Below, one piece after another: positions 33,522 to 45,742 of a stretch of 64,000 bases of DNA (its first letter is position 1; each line of letters starts with the position of its first letter). The DNA is from Rhodocollybia butyracea (taxonomy: Eukaryota > Basidiomycota > Agaricomycetes > Agaricales > Omphalotaceae). The stretch covers positions 1 through 64,000 of the forward strand of contig JADNRY010000228.1 in NCBI GenBank assembly GCA_015501585.1, written 5' to 3'. The notes beneath the pieces are model-generated. The model saw nothing but the letters and a program-made list of their open reading frames with translations, did not search any database and had not been told where the DNA came from. The translations under genes were made by a program, and so were the position numbers.

Positions 33522-34450
33522 TCAGTGCTTCAAGTGTCTCTTTCGAAAATTCTCCAAAAATTCTCTGAACCGTCGAAAACTGGCACCAAAGGGTATTTCC
33601 CCGGGTTTCTGGCGTTCATCCAGTATCTGCAAAGCTTCCGCATATACATTCCCGGGTCTACGGCTCTTGCTCTTGGCCATCCGCCTCACCGCCTTCTCTA
33701 TCGGTGCAAATGAGGTCAGAAAATCGAGTAATGTTTCACGGTATAGGTCGGCGGAGTCTGTTTCGAGAAAGGGTTGTCGGGTCACGAAATGTTGTCGGGT
33801 TCGCACGAGATGCCTCCACTTGACACTGGTAGAGAGAAGTCCACCATACGTATTCTTGGAAGGATTATCCGGAGTCTCCGGAGTGACAACATATCCATAG
33901 CATGGAACCTTGGAAGTACACCAGTCCGACAGTGGAGACATTTTTTCGAGCTTGTAATAAAGCATGTCCGAGGCGTCAAATTGAAGGTTTTTACCCACCG
34001 CAACAACTTCCAGATCTGCTGTTAGTTGGAACCAGTGCATCGCGTGCGTTACCTTCTTGATGGATTCCTTAAGGAGGATCTGTGTTGCGTCTGGGACTTG
34101 TGCTGGGTGACCAGTTACATTCACCACTTGCACCTTATACGAAAGCTAGTTGGGAAAAGTTAATCAACCCAGAATCGATTGCATGATGTATGTCTTACAG
34201 GAACATATTCCGGCTAATTCCAGAAAAGTCAGTAAACAGAATCTGCAGCATGTATGACTTACTAGCGTTGACGGGCTATATGGTGGTGGCTAGTTTTAGG
34301 AAACGTTAATAAAGCAGTATCGATGCATCATGTATGTCTTACCGAAGATCTTCCTGGTGGCGTTCCTGGCAACGTGGGCGCAGCACAGACAGGCGAAATG
34401 AGTAGTACCCCGAGGAGGACAAAGCCCAGCAAGTGATGTGTGAAGATCAT
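33522..34450 (-). CDS. Secreted protein with mini-exons, paralogue 1
   Basis: Model complement(join(33522..34145, 34199..34213, 34263..34289, 34343..34450)), 257 aa. Exon 1 encodes the signal peptide (MIFTHHLLGFVLLGVLLISP...) and a Pro-rich start. Two mini-exons of 27 and 15 nt add PPPYSPSTL and PEYVP. The last exon begins LSYKVQVVNVTGHPAQVPDA. All introns are phase 0, about 49-53 nt, and share the donor GTAAGWC. The mature part has a conserved YYKLE...WCTS...GYVVTPE core with two Cys and a basic helical C-terminus (SFRRFREFLENFRKR). No known domain. Secreted; role unknown. Confidence 0.65.
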
Positions 34451-34575
34451 TGAGAGAGGTAATGTTGTGAGAGGGGAATGTTGGAGATGAGATGGGATGG
34501 GACGCTGGCGACAAAGTGGCAAGAGACGAGTGAACTGAACCAGCAGCTGGGGACTCGAGTCCGTTCTTTCGTTTC

Positions 34576-34583
34576 ATTTATAT
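34576..34583 (-). promoter_or_regulatory. TATA box, mini-exon paralogue 1
   Basis: ATATAAAT on the minus strand, about 126 bp before ATG 34450, followed by GAAACGAAAGAA. The same element and spacing precede paralogues 2 and 3. Confidence 0.55.
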
Positions 34584-34679
34584 CCTCGGTCCATCATCAT
34601 GGACATTTCAATGCATACGTATATGATCAGTTGGCAAAGAAAGATTTACTATTGAGTATTGCCAATTTATGAAACTCAC

Positions 34680-35668
34680 TCGGAAAGGTAGTACTTATGA
34701 TGAGAGGGTGATGAGCAGCTTTAGACTATTTGAAATAGAATCTGGGTTCCCTAGGGCCCTCCAAGGACCCAATGCTAGCTAGTACACCGTCTTAAGAGAG
34801 ACTGCACTCAGCAAGACTCGGGGACCATTCAAAGCCTCGAACAAGATGTTTGAGGACCTGTACTTACCTATATACAATTTTTTTTCAAAGGCCGAATGAG
34901 TGATTGAAAAAGACCGCAAATGAGGCGAACATGAGGCAAGTAAATCATGGAGAAAAGCCTCAACTTGGTCTATTGCCGAAACGCAAACGTAAAGATGCTC
35001 CTCAAGTTTAGCGGGAAGAGGTACAGCGCCAATGAGATTGTTTTTTTGGGTTGCATACAGGCATGCGATTATAGTTATGCGTTCCCTAATTTATTGGCTG
35101 GTTGATGAGAGACGGACCGCAGAGCCTGAAAGGCCAGTAGTTTAAGAAGGTGAATTGAGGTTGGTAGGGTGAATCGAGGTGAAAGAGGTGAAGAGGTGGA
35201 CAGTGACAAGAATTTAGATGGGAAGCGCTCTTTGATCCTGTTTCGATCTTGGGCTTCAACTTGGCGCATTAAGACCAGTTCGAGCAAGTAGCGCTAATCG
35301 TACCTTTGCCATCGCGTGGCATGCTAAGTTTGAGTGAGCACTTTAGCTAATTCACCGAATCTCCCCACCGAATCGTTCATCGAAACCCAGTGGGATAGCC
35401 GAGGCCCGAGGCGTGTAGGTTAGATACGAGGCACCTGACGTATGACGCAGGTTTTCTGCTCCGAATGTAATTTCCTCAGGAGCTTGATTTTTCCCAAAAA
35501 GTCGCTCGGCCTAGTGCCTTGCACATTCTAACAGCGAGACGGGAACGACCTTGTCGTTTGCCTGATGGTGTCCAGGCGTTATAACAACGAAAGGATACGA
35601 CGTATTCCTATAGCTATTAGAATACCAGCCCTATCCACTATCGCCATCCGCCACCAGCACAAAGACGC
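34680..35668. other. Spacer with array repeat
   Basis: 35090-35340 repeats the block at 31680-31960. Otherwise no gene or mobile-element end is seen. Confidence 0.45.
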
Positions 35669-36639
35669 TCAGTGTCCCAGGGTTTTTTTTCGAAGATTTG
35701 CCCAGAATTGTCTGAACTGTTGGAAACTGGAACCAAAGGTTTTTTTCCTGGATTTCCGGCGTTCTGACAGTATCTGCAAAACTTCCGCGTTCAGGTTCTC
35801 AGCCAAACGGTTCGCCCTAGCCATCTGCGTCACTGCCTCCTCTATTGGTACAAACGACGTCAAAAACTCGAGTAATGCGACATCTGCTTCTTGTGAGAGG
35901 GGTTCTTGGGTCACGAAATGGTCCGCGTCGCAGGTAGAGAGAAGTCCACCATATGTAATCTTGGAAGGATTATTCTTCTCTGGAGTGACAACATATCCAG
36001 AGCACGGAGCCGAAGTACACCACTCTGACAGCGTAGACAGCTCGAGTTTGAGCTTGTAATAAAGCATGTCCGAGGCATGAAACTGAAGATTGTCACCTTC
36101 TGCAACAACTTCTATGTTCATCAGATCTAAAGGTAGGCTATTCCCGTGCATCTTGTCCACTACCTTCTTAATGGACTTCTTAAGGAGGATCTGCGTTGCG
36201 GATGGGACTTGAACTGGGTAACCGGCTATATTGACGACCTGCACCTTATACGAAAGCTAGGTTGGAAAAGTTAATAAACCCAGAATCAATTGCATGATGT
36301 ATGTCTTACATGACCATATGTTGGCTGGATTCAGAAAAATCAATAAACCAGAATATCTGCATTATGTAGTCTTACTAGCGGAGTCGATGGCCTACTATTT
36401 AGTGATGATGGCTATTTCCAGAAAAGTCAATAAACCATAAACGAGAACCTGCATTATGTATGTCTTACTGGCAGTGTTGATGGCCCACTATATGGTGGTG
36501 GTGACTAGGTTTAGAAAAGTCAATAAACCAGAGTGATGCATCATGTATGTCTTACTGGCGACGTGGGCGCAGCACACACAGGCAAAATGAGTAGAACCTC
36601 GAGGAGGACAAAACCCAGCAAATGAAGTGTGAAGAACAT
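35669..36639 (-). CDS. Secreted protein with mini-exons, paralogue 2
   Basis: Model complement(join(35669..36256, 36310..36324, 36376..36411, 36469..36504, 36556..36639)), 252 aa. Here there are three mini-exons (36, 36 and 15 nt): SPPPYSGPSTLP, PSSLNSRPSTPL and PTYGH. The two 36-nt exons and their introns are clearly copies of each other, so this gene gained an exon by tandem duplication. The signal peptide is MFFTLHLLGFVLLEVLLILP. The last exon (LSYKVQVVNIAGYPVQVP...) is intact to TGA at 35669 and ends KKTLGH. Same unknown family as paralogue 1. Confidence 0.67.
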
Positions 36640-36769
36640 TAAGGGAGAGAACGTTGTGTTGTCGCTTGGGAAAGGAGCGTTGGAGATGCGATGCAATCCT
36701 GGCGACAAAGGGGCACGAGACGAGTAGACTGAACCAGCAGTTGGGGACTCGAGTCTGTTCTTTCGTTTT

Positions 36770-36777
36770 ATTTATAT
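36770..36777 (-). promoter_or_regulatory. TATA box, mini-exon paralogue 2
   Basis: ATATAAAT on the minus strand, about 131 bp before ATG 36639, followed by AAAACGAAAGAA as in the other paralogues. Confidence 0.5.
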
Positions 36778-37149
36778 CCTCGATGACCTACCTACCTACC
36801 ATGGATTTGCATATTCATATGGTCAGTTGGCACAGAAAGATTTTAGCATCGAGGATTGCCAATTTATGAAACGCATGATGATCAACCCAGACTGTTTGAA
36901 ATGGGAATCTAGTACGACGCCTTAGGCTTAAGCACTCAGGCTTCAGCAGGACTCGGAGATCGGGCAAATTTTGAACGAGAGGTTTGAGAACCCGTACTTG
37001 ACTATGCGCAGATTTTTTATTTTAAGGCCAGGTGAGTGTTTGAAAAGGCCGCAAATGAGGCGAACAAGAGACTCTACTGAGTCTATTGCCGAAATGCAAA
37101 ATCAAAGCACGTTCTTTGTAGCGGGAGGGTCCGGCGGGATGCGGCAGCA

Positions 37150-38390
37150 CAGTATCAAGTAGTTTATGGAACCGGGACACCATATGAACAAGAACGACGG
37201 CATCGCAATTTGGGAACGTGAAAAGGGCGACATGTGCTTCACCCTGCCGTAGCGAGGCCATCAGGGCAAGAAAAACGCGCTTTAGCTGGGCGCTTATTCC
37301 AAGGCGTCTGCGTCACGTTCTTTCTTTACCACGCCCAAAAAGAACCCGTTCTTCCTCCTTCAAAGCTTCACCTTTTTATGAATTCCACCGCGAAAAAATT
37401 ACGCGATGAACAGTGCAATGAACTTAGACTTCAAAGCTTCACGGGTGTTGGTAACCGACGTGGCCCCAGCTACACGGGTGGGTTGTGAGGTGAATAGATG
37501 AGGGTGAGCCAGTCTACCTCTTTTCTTGACAAGCTTAACTATTTCGAACCCGAAGTCGTCCCCTCCTCGATCCGAATACGGAACGAAGGCTATCAACGCG
37601 GTCCTCACTAGTCCTGGGCAGTCCCTGCAATCCTTCGCCGCCGACGTTCACAGCCTTCGCATCAACGATGCATCAACCCCGGGGCAAACCTCTTCAAACC
37701 ACCATGTGACTCGTCCCTTCTATCAGCAATGCCATCGCGATCTTCGCGAGCTCCTCTGCCGACCCTGTATCGATATCTACAATATAGACTCCAATCCTGC
37801 TCAATTCCCTCTCTCTACACTTTACAGATAGATTCTACAATCTGTTTGGTGTTGTCCGTGCTCTGCTAATCATACGCCTCGTGTCTCGTCGCTAGAACAT
37901 TTGACTTTCGCAGAGGGATAGTGTATTCCGTTCATACTTCTTGAATGTCCAGGTGAAGATTCAGCTTCTTATGCCTTAGGCCTGTTCATTCCCCTTCTTA
38001 CGTCTTACCTTTTCTTTCAGGATCGGGTTCTGATTCAAATATTCGTCAACATCTTCCACCCTCGAGCACCTCTACCTCTCAGATCTCAGCCTTCCCCTCT
38101 CTCATACATCTCTGTCTAGACCCATGCATGATGGTGCAAAACAGATTCGAACCGGAGATGCGCGAGATTGTTCCTCATTGGTCGACGACATACTCATCCG
38201 GTGACTATGTGTTGGCCTCGACGCGCCTAACGCCCCCGGAGTACGATTGTGGGGGATGGGGAACTTCGTGTGGGCTTCGCTGGGTACGCAGGGGAGGTAT
38301 GGCCATAGTAAGATATTCTCGTAGATATCGGATATCTATTGAGATTTTAGGATATTGGCTATCTTTGTAGCGGGAAGAGGGTCCAGTGGC
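37150..38390 (+). pseudogene. F-box-like gene remnant, copy 1
   Basis: This block matches 40180-41400 over long stretches (GGTAACCGACGTGGCCCCAG at 37450 and 40531; GTCGACGACATACTCATCC at 38181 and 41357). The related ORF at 41355-41720 has the look of the tail of mushroom F-box/LRR proteins, so I infer that both blocks descend from such a gene. No continuous frame survives here. Confidence 0.35.
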
Positions 38391-38424
38391 AATGAGATTA
38401 TAGTTAAGCGTTCCCTAATTTTGG

Positions 38425-38625
38425 ATGAGAGACGTTGCGCTGTGAAAACAGTAGCTAGGCTGGGAGCCTGAAAGATTTATGAGATGGAGAGCACTCTTCG
38501 ACCCCGTTCCGTACTTCCGACCTTGCACTTTGCTATCGCTTCAACTTGGCGCATTAAAACCGGTTCAAATCTCGAGCAAGGAGTGCTAATTGTGCCTTCG
38601 CCGTCGTGTGGCACACTAAAACTAA
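38425..38625. repeat. Array repeat, third copy
   Basis: Third copy of the block at 31680-31960 and 35090-35340 (shared GCGCATTAARACCRGTTC and a CGTGGCACRCTAARA motif). It shows that each secreted-protein gene was duplicated together with its 3' flank. Confidence 0.55.
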
Positions 38626-38793
38626 GCTCCTAGCTTCTTCCCGGCTCTTCGCTAATCGGAATCTAATTCGGAACGACCCCTTGTCGTTTGCCTGATGATG
38701 TCCAGACGTTATAACGACAAAAGTCGTTGCGGATAGTGTCCCAAAAAATGTGACAAATTTCCCTATGAAGCTATTAGTATTACAATACTAGTG

Positions 38794-39758
38794 CTATCCG
38801 CCTTCGCCATTCGCCTCACTATCGTCATCCACCACCAGCACAGAGACGCTCAGTGTCCCACGGGTTTTTTTTCCATGAATTGTCAAGAATTTTCCGAACT
38901 GCTTCAATCTGGTACCAATGGGTCGCTTGGGTTTCCGGAGTTCTGACAGTATCCGCAAAACTTCCGCGTTCATCTTCTCAGGCAAACGGTTCTCCTTAGC
39001 CATCTGCATCGCTGCCTCCTCTACCGGTACAAACGACGTCAAAAAACTTGAGCAATGCGGGATCTGCCTCGTGTGTGAAGGGTTCTTGGGTCACTACATG
39101 GTCCGCGCCACAGGTAGAGAGAAGTCCACCATTTGCAAACTTGGAAGGATTATACTTCCCTGGGGGGACAATATATCCATGGTGTGTAGTCGAAGTTGGA
39201 TCCAAAGTACTACACCACGTGTCCACCGGAGACAGTCCTTCGAGCTTGTAATAAAGTATGTCCAAGTAGAAGGTGTCAAATTGAACATGTTCACCCAGCT
39301 CAGCCACTTCTATGTTCTTCAGATCTACCGTTGGGTTATTCTTATGCAGCTTGTCCACTACCTTCTTAATGGACTCCTTAAGGAACCGCGTTACGGATGG
39401 GGCTTGTAATGGGTGACCGTTTATATCGACCACCTGCGCCTGAAACGAAAGCTAGATTGCAAAAGTTAATAAACCCCGAATCGATTGCATGATGTCTGTC
39501 TTACACGATCATATGCTGGCTAGTTCCAGAAAAGTCAATAAAGCAGAATCGATGCTCTATGTATGTCTTACTAGTTCTATTGGTGGCTTATATGGCGTAT
39601 ATGGCGGTGGTGACTAGTTTTAGAAAAGTCAAACCAGAATTGATGCATCATGTAATATGTCTTACCGCTGGCCTTACTGGCCTGGGTGCAGCACATGCAG
39701 GCGAAATGAGTAGAACGCCGAGGAGGACAAAACCCAGCAAGTGATGTGTGAAGAACAT
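38794..39758 (-). pseudogene. Secreted protein with mini-exons, paralogue 3
   Basis: Exons complement(38794..39451, 39505..39519, 39572..39613, 39666..39758). Signal peptide MFFTHHLLGFVLLGVLLISP, then mini-exons of 42 and 15 nt (SPPPYTPYKPPIEL, PAYDR). The last exon begins LSFQAQVVDINGHPLQAP. One extra T in a T6 run near 39040 and one extra base near 38870 shift the frame compared with paralogue 2. Both lie at or beside homopolymers, so an assembly error is possible; otherwise the copy is dead. Confidence 0.6.
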
Positions 39759-39880
39759 CGAGGGACAGATAACGCTGTGAGAGGGGAGCGTTGGAGATGG
39801 GATGCGATCCTGGCGACAAAGGGGCACAAGTCGAGTGAACTGAACCAGCAGTTGGGGACTCGAGTCTCTTCTTTCGTTTC

Positions 39881-39888
39881 ATTTATAT
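39881..39888 (-). promoter_or_regulatory. TATA box, mini-exon paralogue 3
   Basis: ATATAAAT on the minus strand, about 123 bp before ATG 39758, with the same GAAACGAAAGAA downstream. Confidence 0.5.
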
Positions 39889-40179
39889 AGACGTTTGCAT
39901 ATATGATCAGTTGGCACTGAAAGATTTACTATCAAATATTGCCAATCCATGAAACACAGGAACCCTATATAGACTAGACTTTGATCTTCCCTTTTGGAAT
40001 GATCCACCCGCTGTCGTTGTGTGCGCTATGAATCACATGTTGCTACCGCTTACCGCTATTCCGATTCGCATGTTCGAACTTCAGAGAACAAGCTGTCAAT
40101 TTATTTAGCTGCTACTCTCTGCTACTCTTCCTTTGTCCTCAAAGTACTTTCGCACGCAAGCCAAGCCTATGGGATGCAG

Positions 40180-41720
40180 AGCAGTTTGACGGAATCGGGA
40201 CACGGGTTGGACACGGGCTTAGGATTCAGAACAAGAGCGACTGCGTCACAATTTGGGAACGTGAAAAGGGCGAGCACGACGTGACGCAGCGCCTGCTTTC
40301 ACTGCGATCGCTAAATTGACCACTGAGTACTGAAGTACTGAAGCTTCGACGTACGTGAATATCGAGTCAACGCGCTTATCTGCGCGCCTATTGCATAGGC
40401 ACGTTCTTTACCACGCCCAAAAAGAAAAAAACTTGAGCTTCCTTCCTTCACCAAGTTTAGATGAATCTCAACAACTCCACCAAAGCAACGTTTTTACGTG
40501 AAATTGTAATGAATTTCGATTTCATGGGTGGTGGTAACCGACGTGGCCCCAGTTACATGGGTGAATAGATGAAGGCGAGTCTACCTCTTGTCTCAGGCAT
40601 GCTCAATTCTTTCGTAGAGGATCCCGAACCCGAAGATATCCCCTTCTCAATCCGAGTACAAAACGAAGGCTAACCCAATATCTACACGGTTAACCTATAC
40701 TGCCTTTCCGGGTCCTCATCAGTCTTGGGCCGTCCCTGCAATCCTTTGCCGCCGACATTTACAGCCTCTGCATCAACGTTTCAGCGTAACCTCAGCTCTC
40801 CGGGGAAAACCTCACTTTTCAGACCACCATGTGACTTGTCTCTCTATCCTAGCGAACAGTAGCAAACTCGCCCAATCTGAGTCTTCCCTGCTGACCTTGT
40901 ATCGATGTCCACTGCCACGCGATCCTGCTCAATTCCCTCTGCGTCCTCTCTCTACACTTCACAGATAGACTCTCCAATCTGTTTGGTGTTGTCTTTGCTC
41001 CGCTAATCGCACGCTTCACTTCTTGTCGCTAGAACGTTCTTTCGCAGAGGGATAGTGTGTATTCTGTTTATGCCTCTTCTTGAATGTTCAGGTGAAGATT
41101 ATATTCAACTTTCAACGTCAACTTCTTAGATCTTAGGCCTTTTAGGTTTCATTCCTTTCTTACGTCTTACCTTTTCTTTCAGGATCGGGTTCGGATTCAA
41201 ATATTTATCGACATATTCCACCCTCGAACACCTCCACTTCTCAGTCTCCCTCAAATTCCAATGCACCCTCATCGAGTGTCTCCGTTCCCTCCCCTCCCTC
41301 ACACATCTCTGTCTAGAAAACAGATTCGACCCTTGCGAGGTTGTTCCCCTGTCAATGGTCGACGACATACTCATCCAACGACTAACCGTTGGCCTCGCGG
41401 CGTCCGACCCCAATACGATAGACGCTGGAGCTGATATAGATACACCTTCTGCCCTCTGCTCACGCCTTGAGAAGTTTGTGCTACCAGGATGCGGACATAT
41501 TTCCAAAGAGGCACATTTAGTTTTTGCGAGATCACAGACTAGCGTTGCTTTAACTTGGGTACACTGTCTCGTTTCGTCCCGTGGCCCGGAGGAGTCTTCC
41601 TCGGCAGAGGCGACCCGTAGCAGGAGCAGCAGCGCAGTGGTTCCATCCCCGTCTCCATTATCTGTCAAGGAACTTGGTTGGGATGTTGTCGTGAGGTGGC
41701 GGTATGAGGTGGCGGTATGA
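40180..41720 (+). pseudogene. F-box-like gene remnant, copy 2
   Basis: Second copy of the 37150-38390 block. Its 3' part keeps an open frame (41355-41720) reading MVDDILIQRLTVGLAA, then SALCSRLEKFVLPGCGHISKEA and a Ser-rich end. The pattern 'LC.RLE.....CG.IS.EAL..F..SR' is what I know from C-terminal tails of mushroom F-box/LRR proteins. No F-box is found upstream and no ATG-led frame spans the block. The assignment is tentative. Confidence 0.35.
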
Positions 41721-41757
41721 GTTGGCGGTATGAGTTGGCGGTATGAGTTGGCGGTAT
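41694..41757. repeat. 13-bp tandem repeat
   Basis: About five copies of GTATGAGTTGGCG (one with GGTGG) end to end, lying at the 3' edge of the F-box-like frame. Confidence 0.8.
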
Positions 41758-41759
41758 CC

Positions 41760-43480
41760 TATGCAGGACAGGATACCCGATTCGCCTTGGGAGGCAGCCA
41801 TATGTATAAGTGTGGGGAGTACAGTGAGTGTGAGGGCGTGGGGATGGGGATGGGGAACTTCGGGTTGGCTTCGCATACGCAGGTAAAGTATGCCCGTTGA
41901 GAGTAAGATATTCGTGTGTATCTTCATAAAGATCGGATGTCCATTAGGATTTATGTATTGGATTTTGACTACAGATAAGTCGTACATTGTTGGAGGTGGG
42001 TCTACTACACACTACTTATTTATGTAGTGTTCCTGTATACAGAGATGGTAGTTTGTAGTTGATGTGCATAGATATCATGACCGAAAGGATTTAGCAAGTC
42101 TTCGCGATATACTCGACGGTTGTCGTCTTCGCGGCTCTTACCCAGAGTACTTCATTTCATTTCAAGCCAAAGATTCGAATGATGTACCGCAAGTTCGCAT
42201 GCACATTACTTACACTTCAAGAGGATAATAGATATAGGGATTTCAACTTGACGAACAGTAATGAGGTCGGTTAAAAGTACTTGGTACATGAAACCAATTC
42301 GGGCAGCTGAGCCTTTGAAATGGCAACGTTAGAAATCTGTCATCCTCATACACCGAGGAAGAAGGAACGCAAAATGAGGCTTTCAGTTTCTTTATACAAA
42401 GCAGGTAGAAATCACATCTAAACGAAATAACAGCGAGGGAGAGGAATTACTTACTTATTAGGTGTTGTAACAAGGTTTTAAGTGTACCATCATCTACGCA
42501 ATAGCGCGTTATGAGTGAGTGAAGATTCGTAGTACTAGTAAACCACGCAGTTGTGGACCGACCAGATCAGGAACAGATCGATAATAGCGCCCGTCATTCT
42601 TGACTTTTCGGTCGTTTGCTGACTCATAATTTTTCTTGGCAGTCGTACAATCAAAGCGTGCCTCGATCGGTCTCATTAGAGACACAGGTCCAACAATAGT
42701 GTCCAGGATGTCGATGCTGTAGCCTCCAAATTGCTGTCTAAACCGTACCCCACAGTACCCACACACTCGATCATTAGTGAGGTAAGGTTTCGGATAACGC
42801 TCCATATTCAAGCGGGATCTACTGAAATGAACAAAGGAAACGGAACAAAGATTCTTGAAAGATTTTATTGGTGGTCATGCGCCCTAAGAATCGAGATTAG
42901 ACTAGTGTAGCTTCAACCATCTTCTCTGGACCGTACCGAGAAGAGTGATACTACACGTAGCACTGGGACGGTGGACCCTGGCGGAACACTCAACATGACA
43001 ACAGCCTGACTAGACCAGACCACTGTCAAAAAAAAAACCATTGCTATAGATTAAAACATCGCTTCACGCGCTTTATACCTGTAATTAATCGCTGAAACGG
43101 TTGGGGCGCCACGATATTCATCACAACAATGGAGCCAGGAGCCTGGGCTGTACACCTCCCGCACAATTTTCAGTCAAATACAATACAATCGAAACCATAT
43201 ATAAGAGCTCAACTTCAGGCAGCTTCACATAACTGCTATGTCAGTATATCAGAAAGGCAACACTTTCATAGCTGGTGAACTCTTATATGCAAGAATTACA
43301 CATTTAGCACCAATCATGGTTATGTATGGTGGGTGTGTTGTGTCACACATTAAAGTTCTTACGGTTAAGGTTTGGGGGCTGATTCTTATCATTTCTTCAA
43401 TTAAGGAATGTTTACGCTGGGAACATGCATTGCAGTTCAACCAATGATGTGCGTATAAATGCCCACCGTGATCCATAATT
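41760..43480. other. Spacer, no gene recognised
   Basis: Several short open frames overlap on both strands; none has family motifs. The 5' exons of the seven-helix gene that follows should lie at the right end, but I could not fix them. Confidence 0.4.
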
Positions 43481-43965
43481 GAATTTTTTCAAAGCTTATT
43501 TTCGGAAAAGCCTAAGATCTGGCTCCTTGTAGGCTTGATTTTGGTTTTCATATCATTTACTTGGACCATTGCAAATGTTGCTTTGGTGGGAAGTTTATCT
43601 GCAATTAACGTGGGCTGCGACGCTAGAGTAACTGGGCTAATCGGTTCATGCCCACACGTCCTTGACTCTAAGGTCTTGGATGGGCCATTTTTGACAAACG
43701 TTGAAGGAATTCCTATCACAATTACGGTGAGAGGTCAAGAACAATGTTAAGACAGGAGCATTCCCACTCAAGTTTGAGTGTTTAGCTTCTTGTCAGTGAT
43801 ATGATCGTAGTTTGGAGAGCCTGGATTCTACTCTCTCGCAATTGCTTTTGGAAAAATACCCTTGTGTCTCTTGCAATCATTAATACAGGTCAGTACACAC
43901 TTCTTCGGGAATCGGGAAGCCACCACTTGATTCAAAAAATTCTAGTTGTCAACATTATTGATTGC
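43481..43965 (+). pseudogene. Seven-helix membrane protein gene, left part
   Basis: Exons 43481(or earlier)..43726, 43786..43888 and 43946..43965. The first encodes PKIWLLVGLILVFISFTWTI and an extracellular Cys loop. The second encodes LLVSDMIVVWRAWILLSRN and a helix. The third is cut after 20 nt by gypsy element B at the ATTGC duplication. Donors, acceptors and phases (0, 1) are clean. The D.VVWRAW motif is typical of a large uncharacterised seven-helix family in mushrooms. The start codon was not located. Confidence 0.65.
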
Positions 43966-44328
43966 TGTCACCAACTTCATTTCTTTTCATCTGATGACAT
44001 ATGATGATCACTCAGTAACGATATCATCGGAACTCGCACGGAGTTATTACTCACTCTACCTTACTAATATAGCCGGATAATATCACAAGCTGTTCTCTTT
44101 ATATTGAAATACTTTATTTATAGGCTCGTTCTCCCATGTCATCCCTATTTACAGACTCAAACTCTCAGGCCACTCTCGTTACGGATTCATTCTCGTATCT
44201 CCTCGAAACGGTATAAATAATTAGGTAGTATTGACATGAGTCTCCATCTTGACCTCTTTGTCATTTGGAAACTCATAGTTGTCTATCCTAAGTTCCAACT
44301 TCGTGTCGCCGTGTCTACGAACGCCACA
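43966..44328 (+). repeat. 5' LTR of element B
   Basis: 363 bp, TGTCACCAAC...GAACGCCACA. It contains an ATG at 44236 that opens the leader ORF. No TGG-type tRNA primer site follows. Confidence 0.95.
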
Positions 44329-45742
44329 TTAGGTCAAGATCGCCCATTCGCCCCGTCTGTTGCTATCCAGACGCCGCGAAACCATTTTTCGTTATCAAAA
44401 CTTTACTCTTTCACAACGTCGCACCTTACTCACATCGTTGCCGTCTATAGTGACGGTAGCATAGTAACTCGACAGGTCATCAATCCTAACATTGTAGATT
44501 TCAGCATTGTCCCAATCTACAACAAACTTGATACAGAATCAGAATCCAGTGAAGATCCCGAAGACAATCGTAATCTAGATTTTGCTTCTACCCAAAGCAC
44601 TCGTGTAGCTGTGTCTGCAGACACTGCCGAATCGGTACCCATTCTCTCTGCGCCATTTAACCACAACGACGAAACAGACCCTTGGGAAACACCCGTTCCG
44701 ACCTTACTTGACAACGTTCCCATTAACATAGGAGTTGCAGAAAATCCCATTGATATTGACGATCCATCCACAATCTTCCCCAGCCCTTCGAACATCATAT
44801 CTTACGAGAGCGATCTTGTAACAGGCTTAGACACAGAACCTCTGATTGTACCCCCTCCTGCTCCGATCCCTCGATCACAGGTACCTTGCAACTCTCGATC
44901 TTCAAGTATTGGTATTCCCATTACTGACAGTTGGACCACTGCTCCTTGGGGATCTCTAGAGAACGATATCCGAATTCTCCCAACTCTCCTTAATCGACTA
45001 CAATCTAACACCACCCCTGGAGACAGTCTTGAATATCCTATTGAATTAGGAGAGACCGGAGACTCAATTGTAGACCCGATCAACGTTGACGAAGAAGAAG
45101 GCCCTAGCGTCCCAGTCTTCACCGGTCCTACTACAACTACCACTCATACGATCACCAACCAAAGAGGAGAAATCTTTACCATCACTAACAATCTTATCAC
45201 TGCAATTACTGCACCAAATTTCCCAGTAAACGTTACCGCAGTCCATGTCAACGTTAACCAATACACAGACGACCTTGTCATAACATTGCAATCACCCCTG
45301 GCACTGACAACCTCGACTACGTTGGCTCATTCGTATCATCTGTTAGCGCCCTATCCACCACAAGCTCCACAGATCACCTCCCATTCTACCGAGCATCTCC
45401 ATCTCCTTCTAACGATTCTCTTTCTCGAACATCTAGTCCATTTAACCCGTACTACGAACCAGTTCCATCGTCCACCACTCACGGATCTCCAATCCCATTT
45501 GCACCAGCTATCTGGTACGACCTTGAAGACCTTGCAAACCGATCTTCTCCTCCACCTCCATTTAGTCCAATCGAAACCGCTCCTGCTACACTATCTCCCG
45601 GTTCTGCTAGTAGCGCAGGCTTTCGATTAACTCTTGAAGAGGAAATTGACACTTTCGGAGCAGTTGCCGAGGAAGAAGGAGAAATCCACTACCCACAGGT
45701 TGCTACCTACGGAGACGACGACTCGGATCATACGAGTTTCTG
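44236..45742 (+). pseudogene. Leader ORF of element B
   Basis: ATG 44236 lies inside the 5' LTR (MSLHLDLFVIWKLIV). The frame runs through an acidic, Ser/Thr/Pro-rich region of low complexity. Near 45290 the sensible reading moves to another frame (TPGTDNLDYVGSFVS..., then LTLEEEIDTFGAVAEEEGE) and ends TGA at 45740. It is about 500 residues if one shift is allowed. No known domain. It could be an N-terminal gag extension or a separate accessory protein. A pyrimidine-rich gap of about 350 bp separates it from gag. Confidence 0.5.

Noticed and set aside
41694..41757. 13-bp tandem repeat as part of a coding repeat
   Set aside because: The unit length is not a multiple of three and it lies at the decayed end of an F-box-like remnant.
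42509..42811. 100-aa minus-strand open frame with a CGYCG motif
   Set aside because: A single short Cys pair, no family match, no splice partners; chance cannot be excluded.
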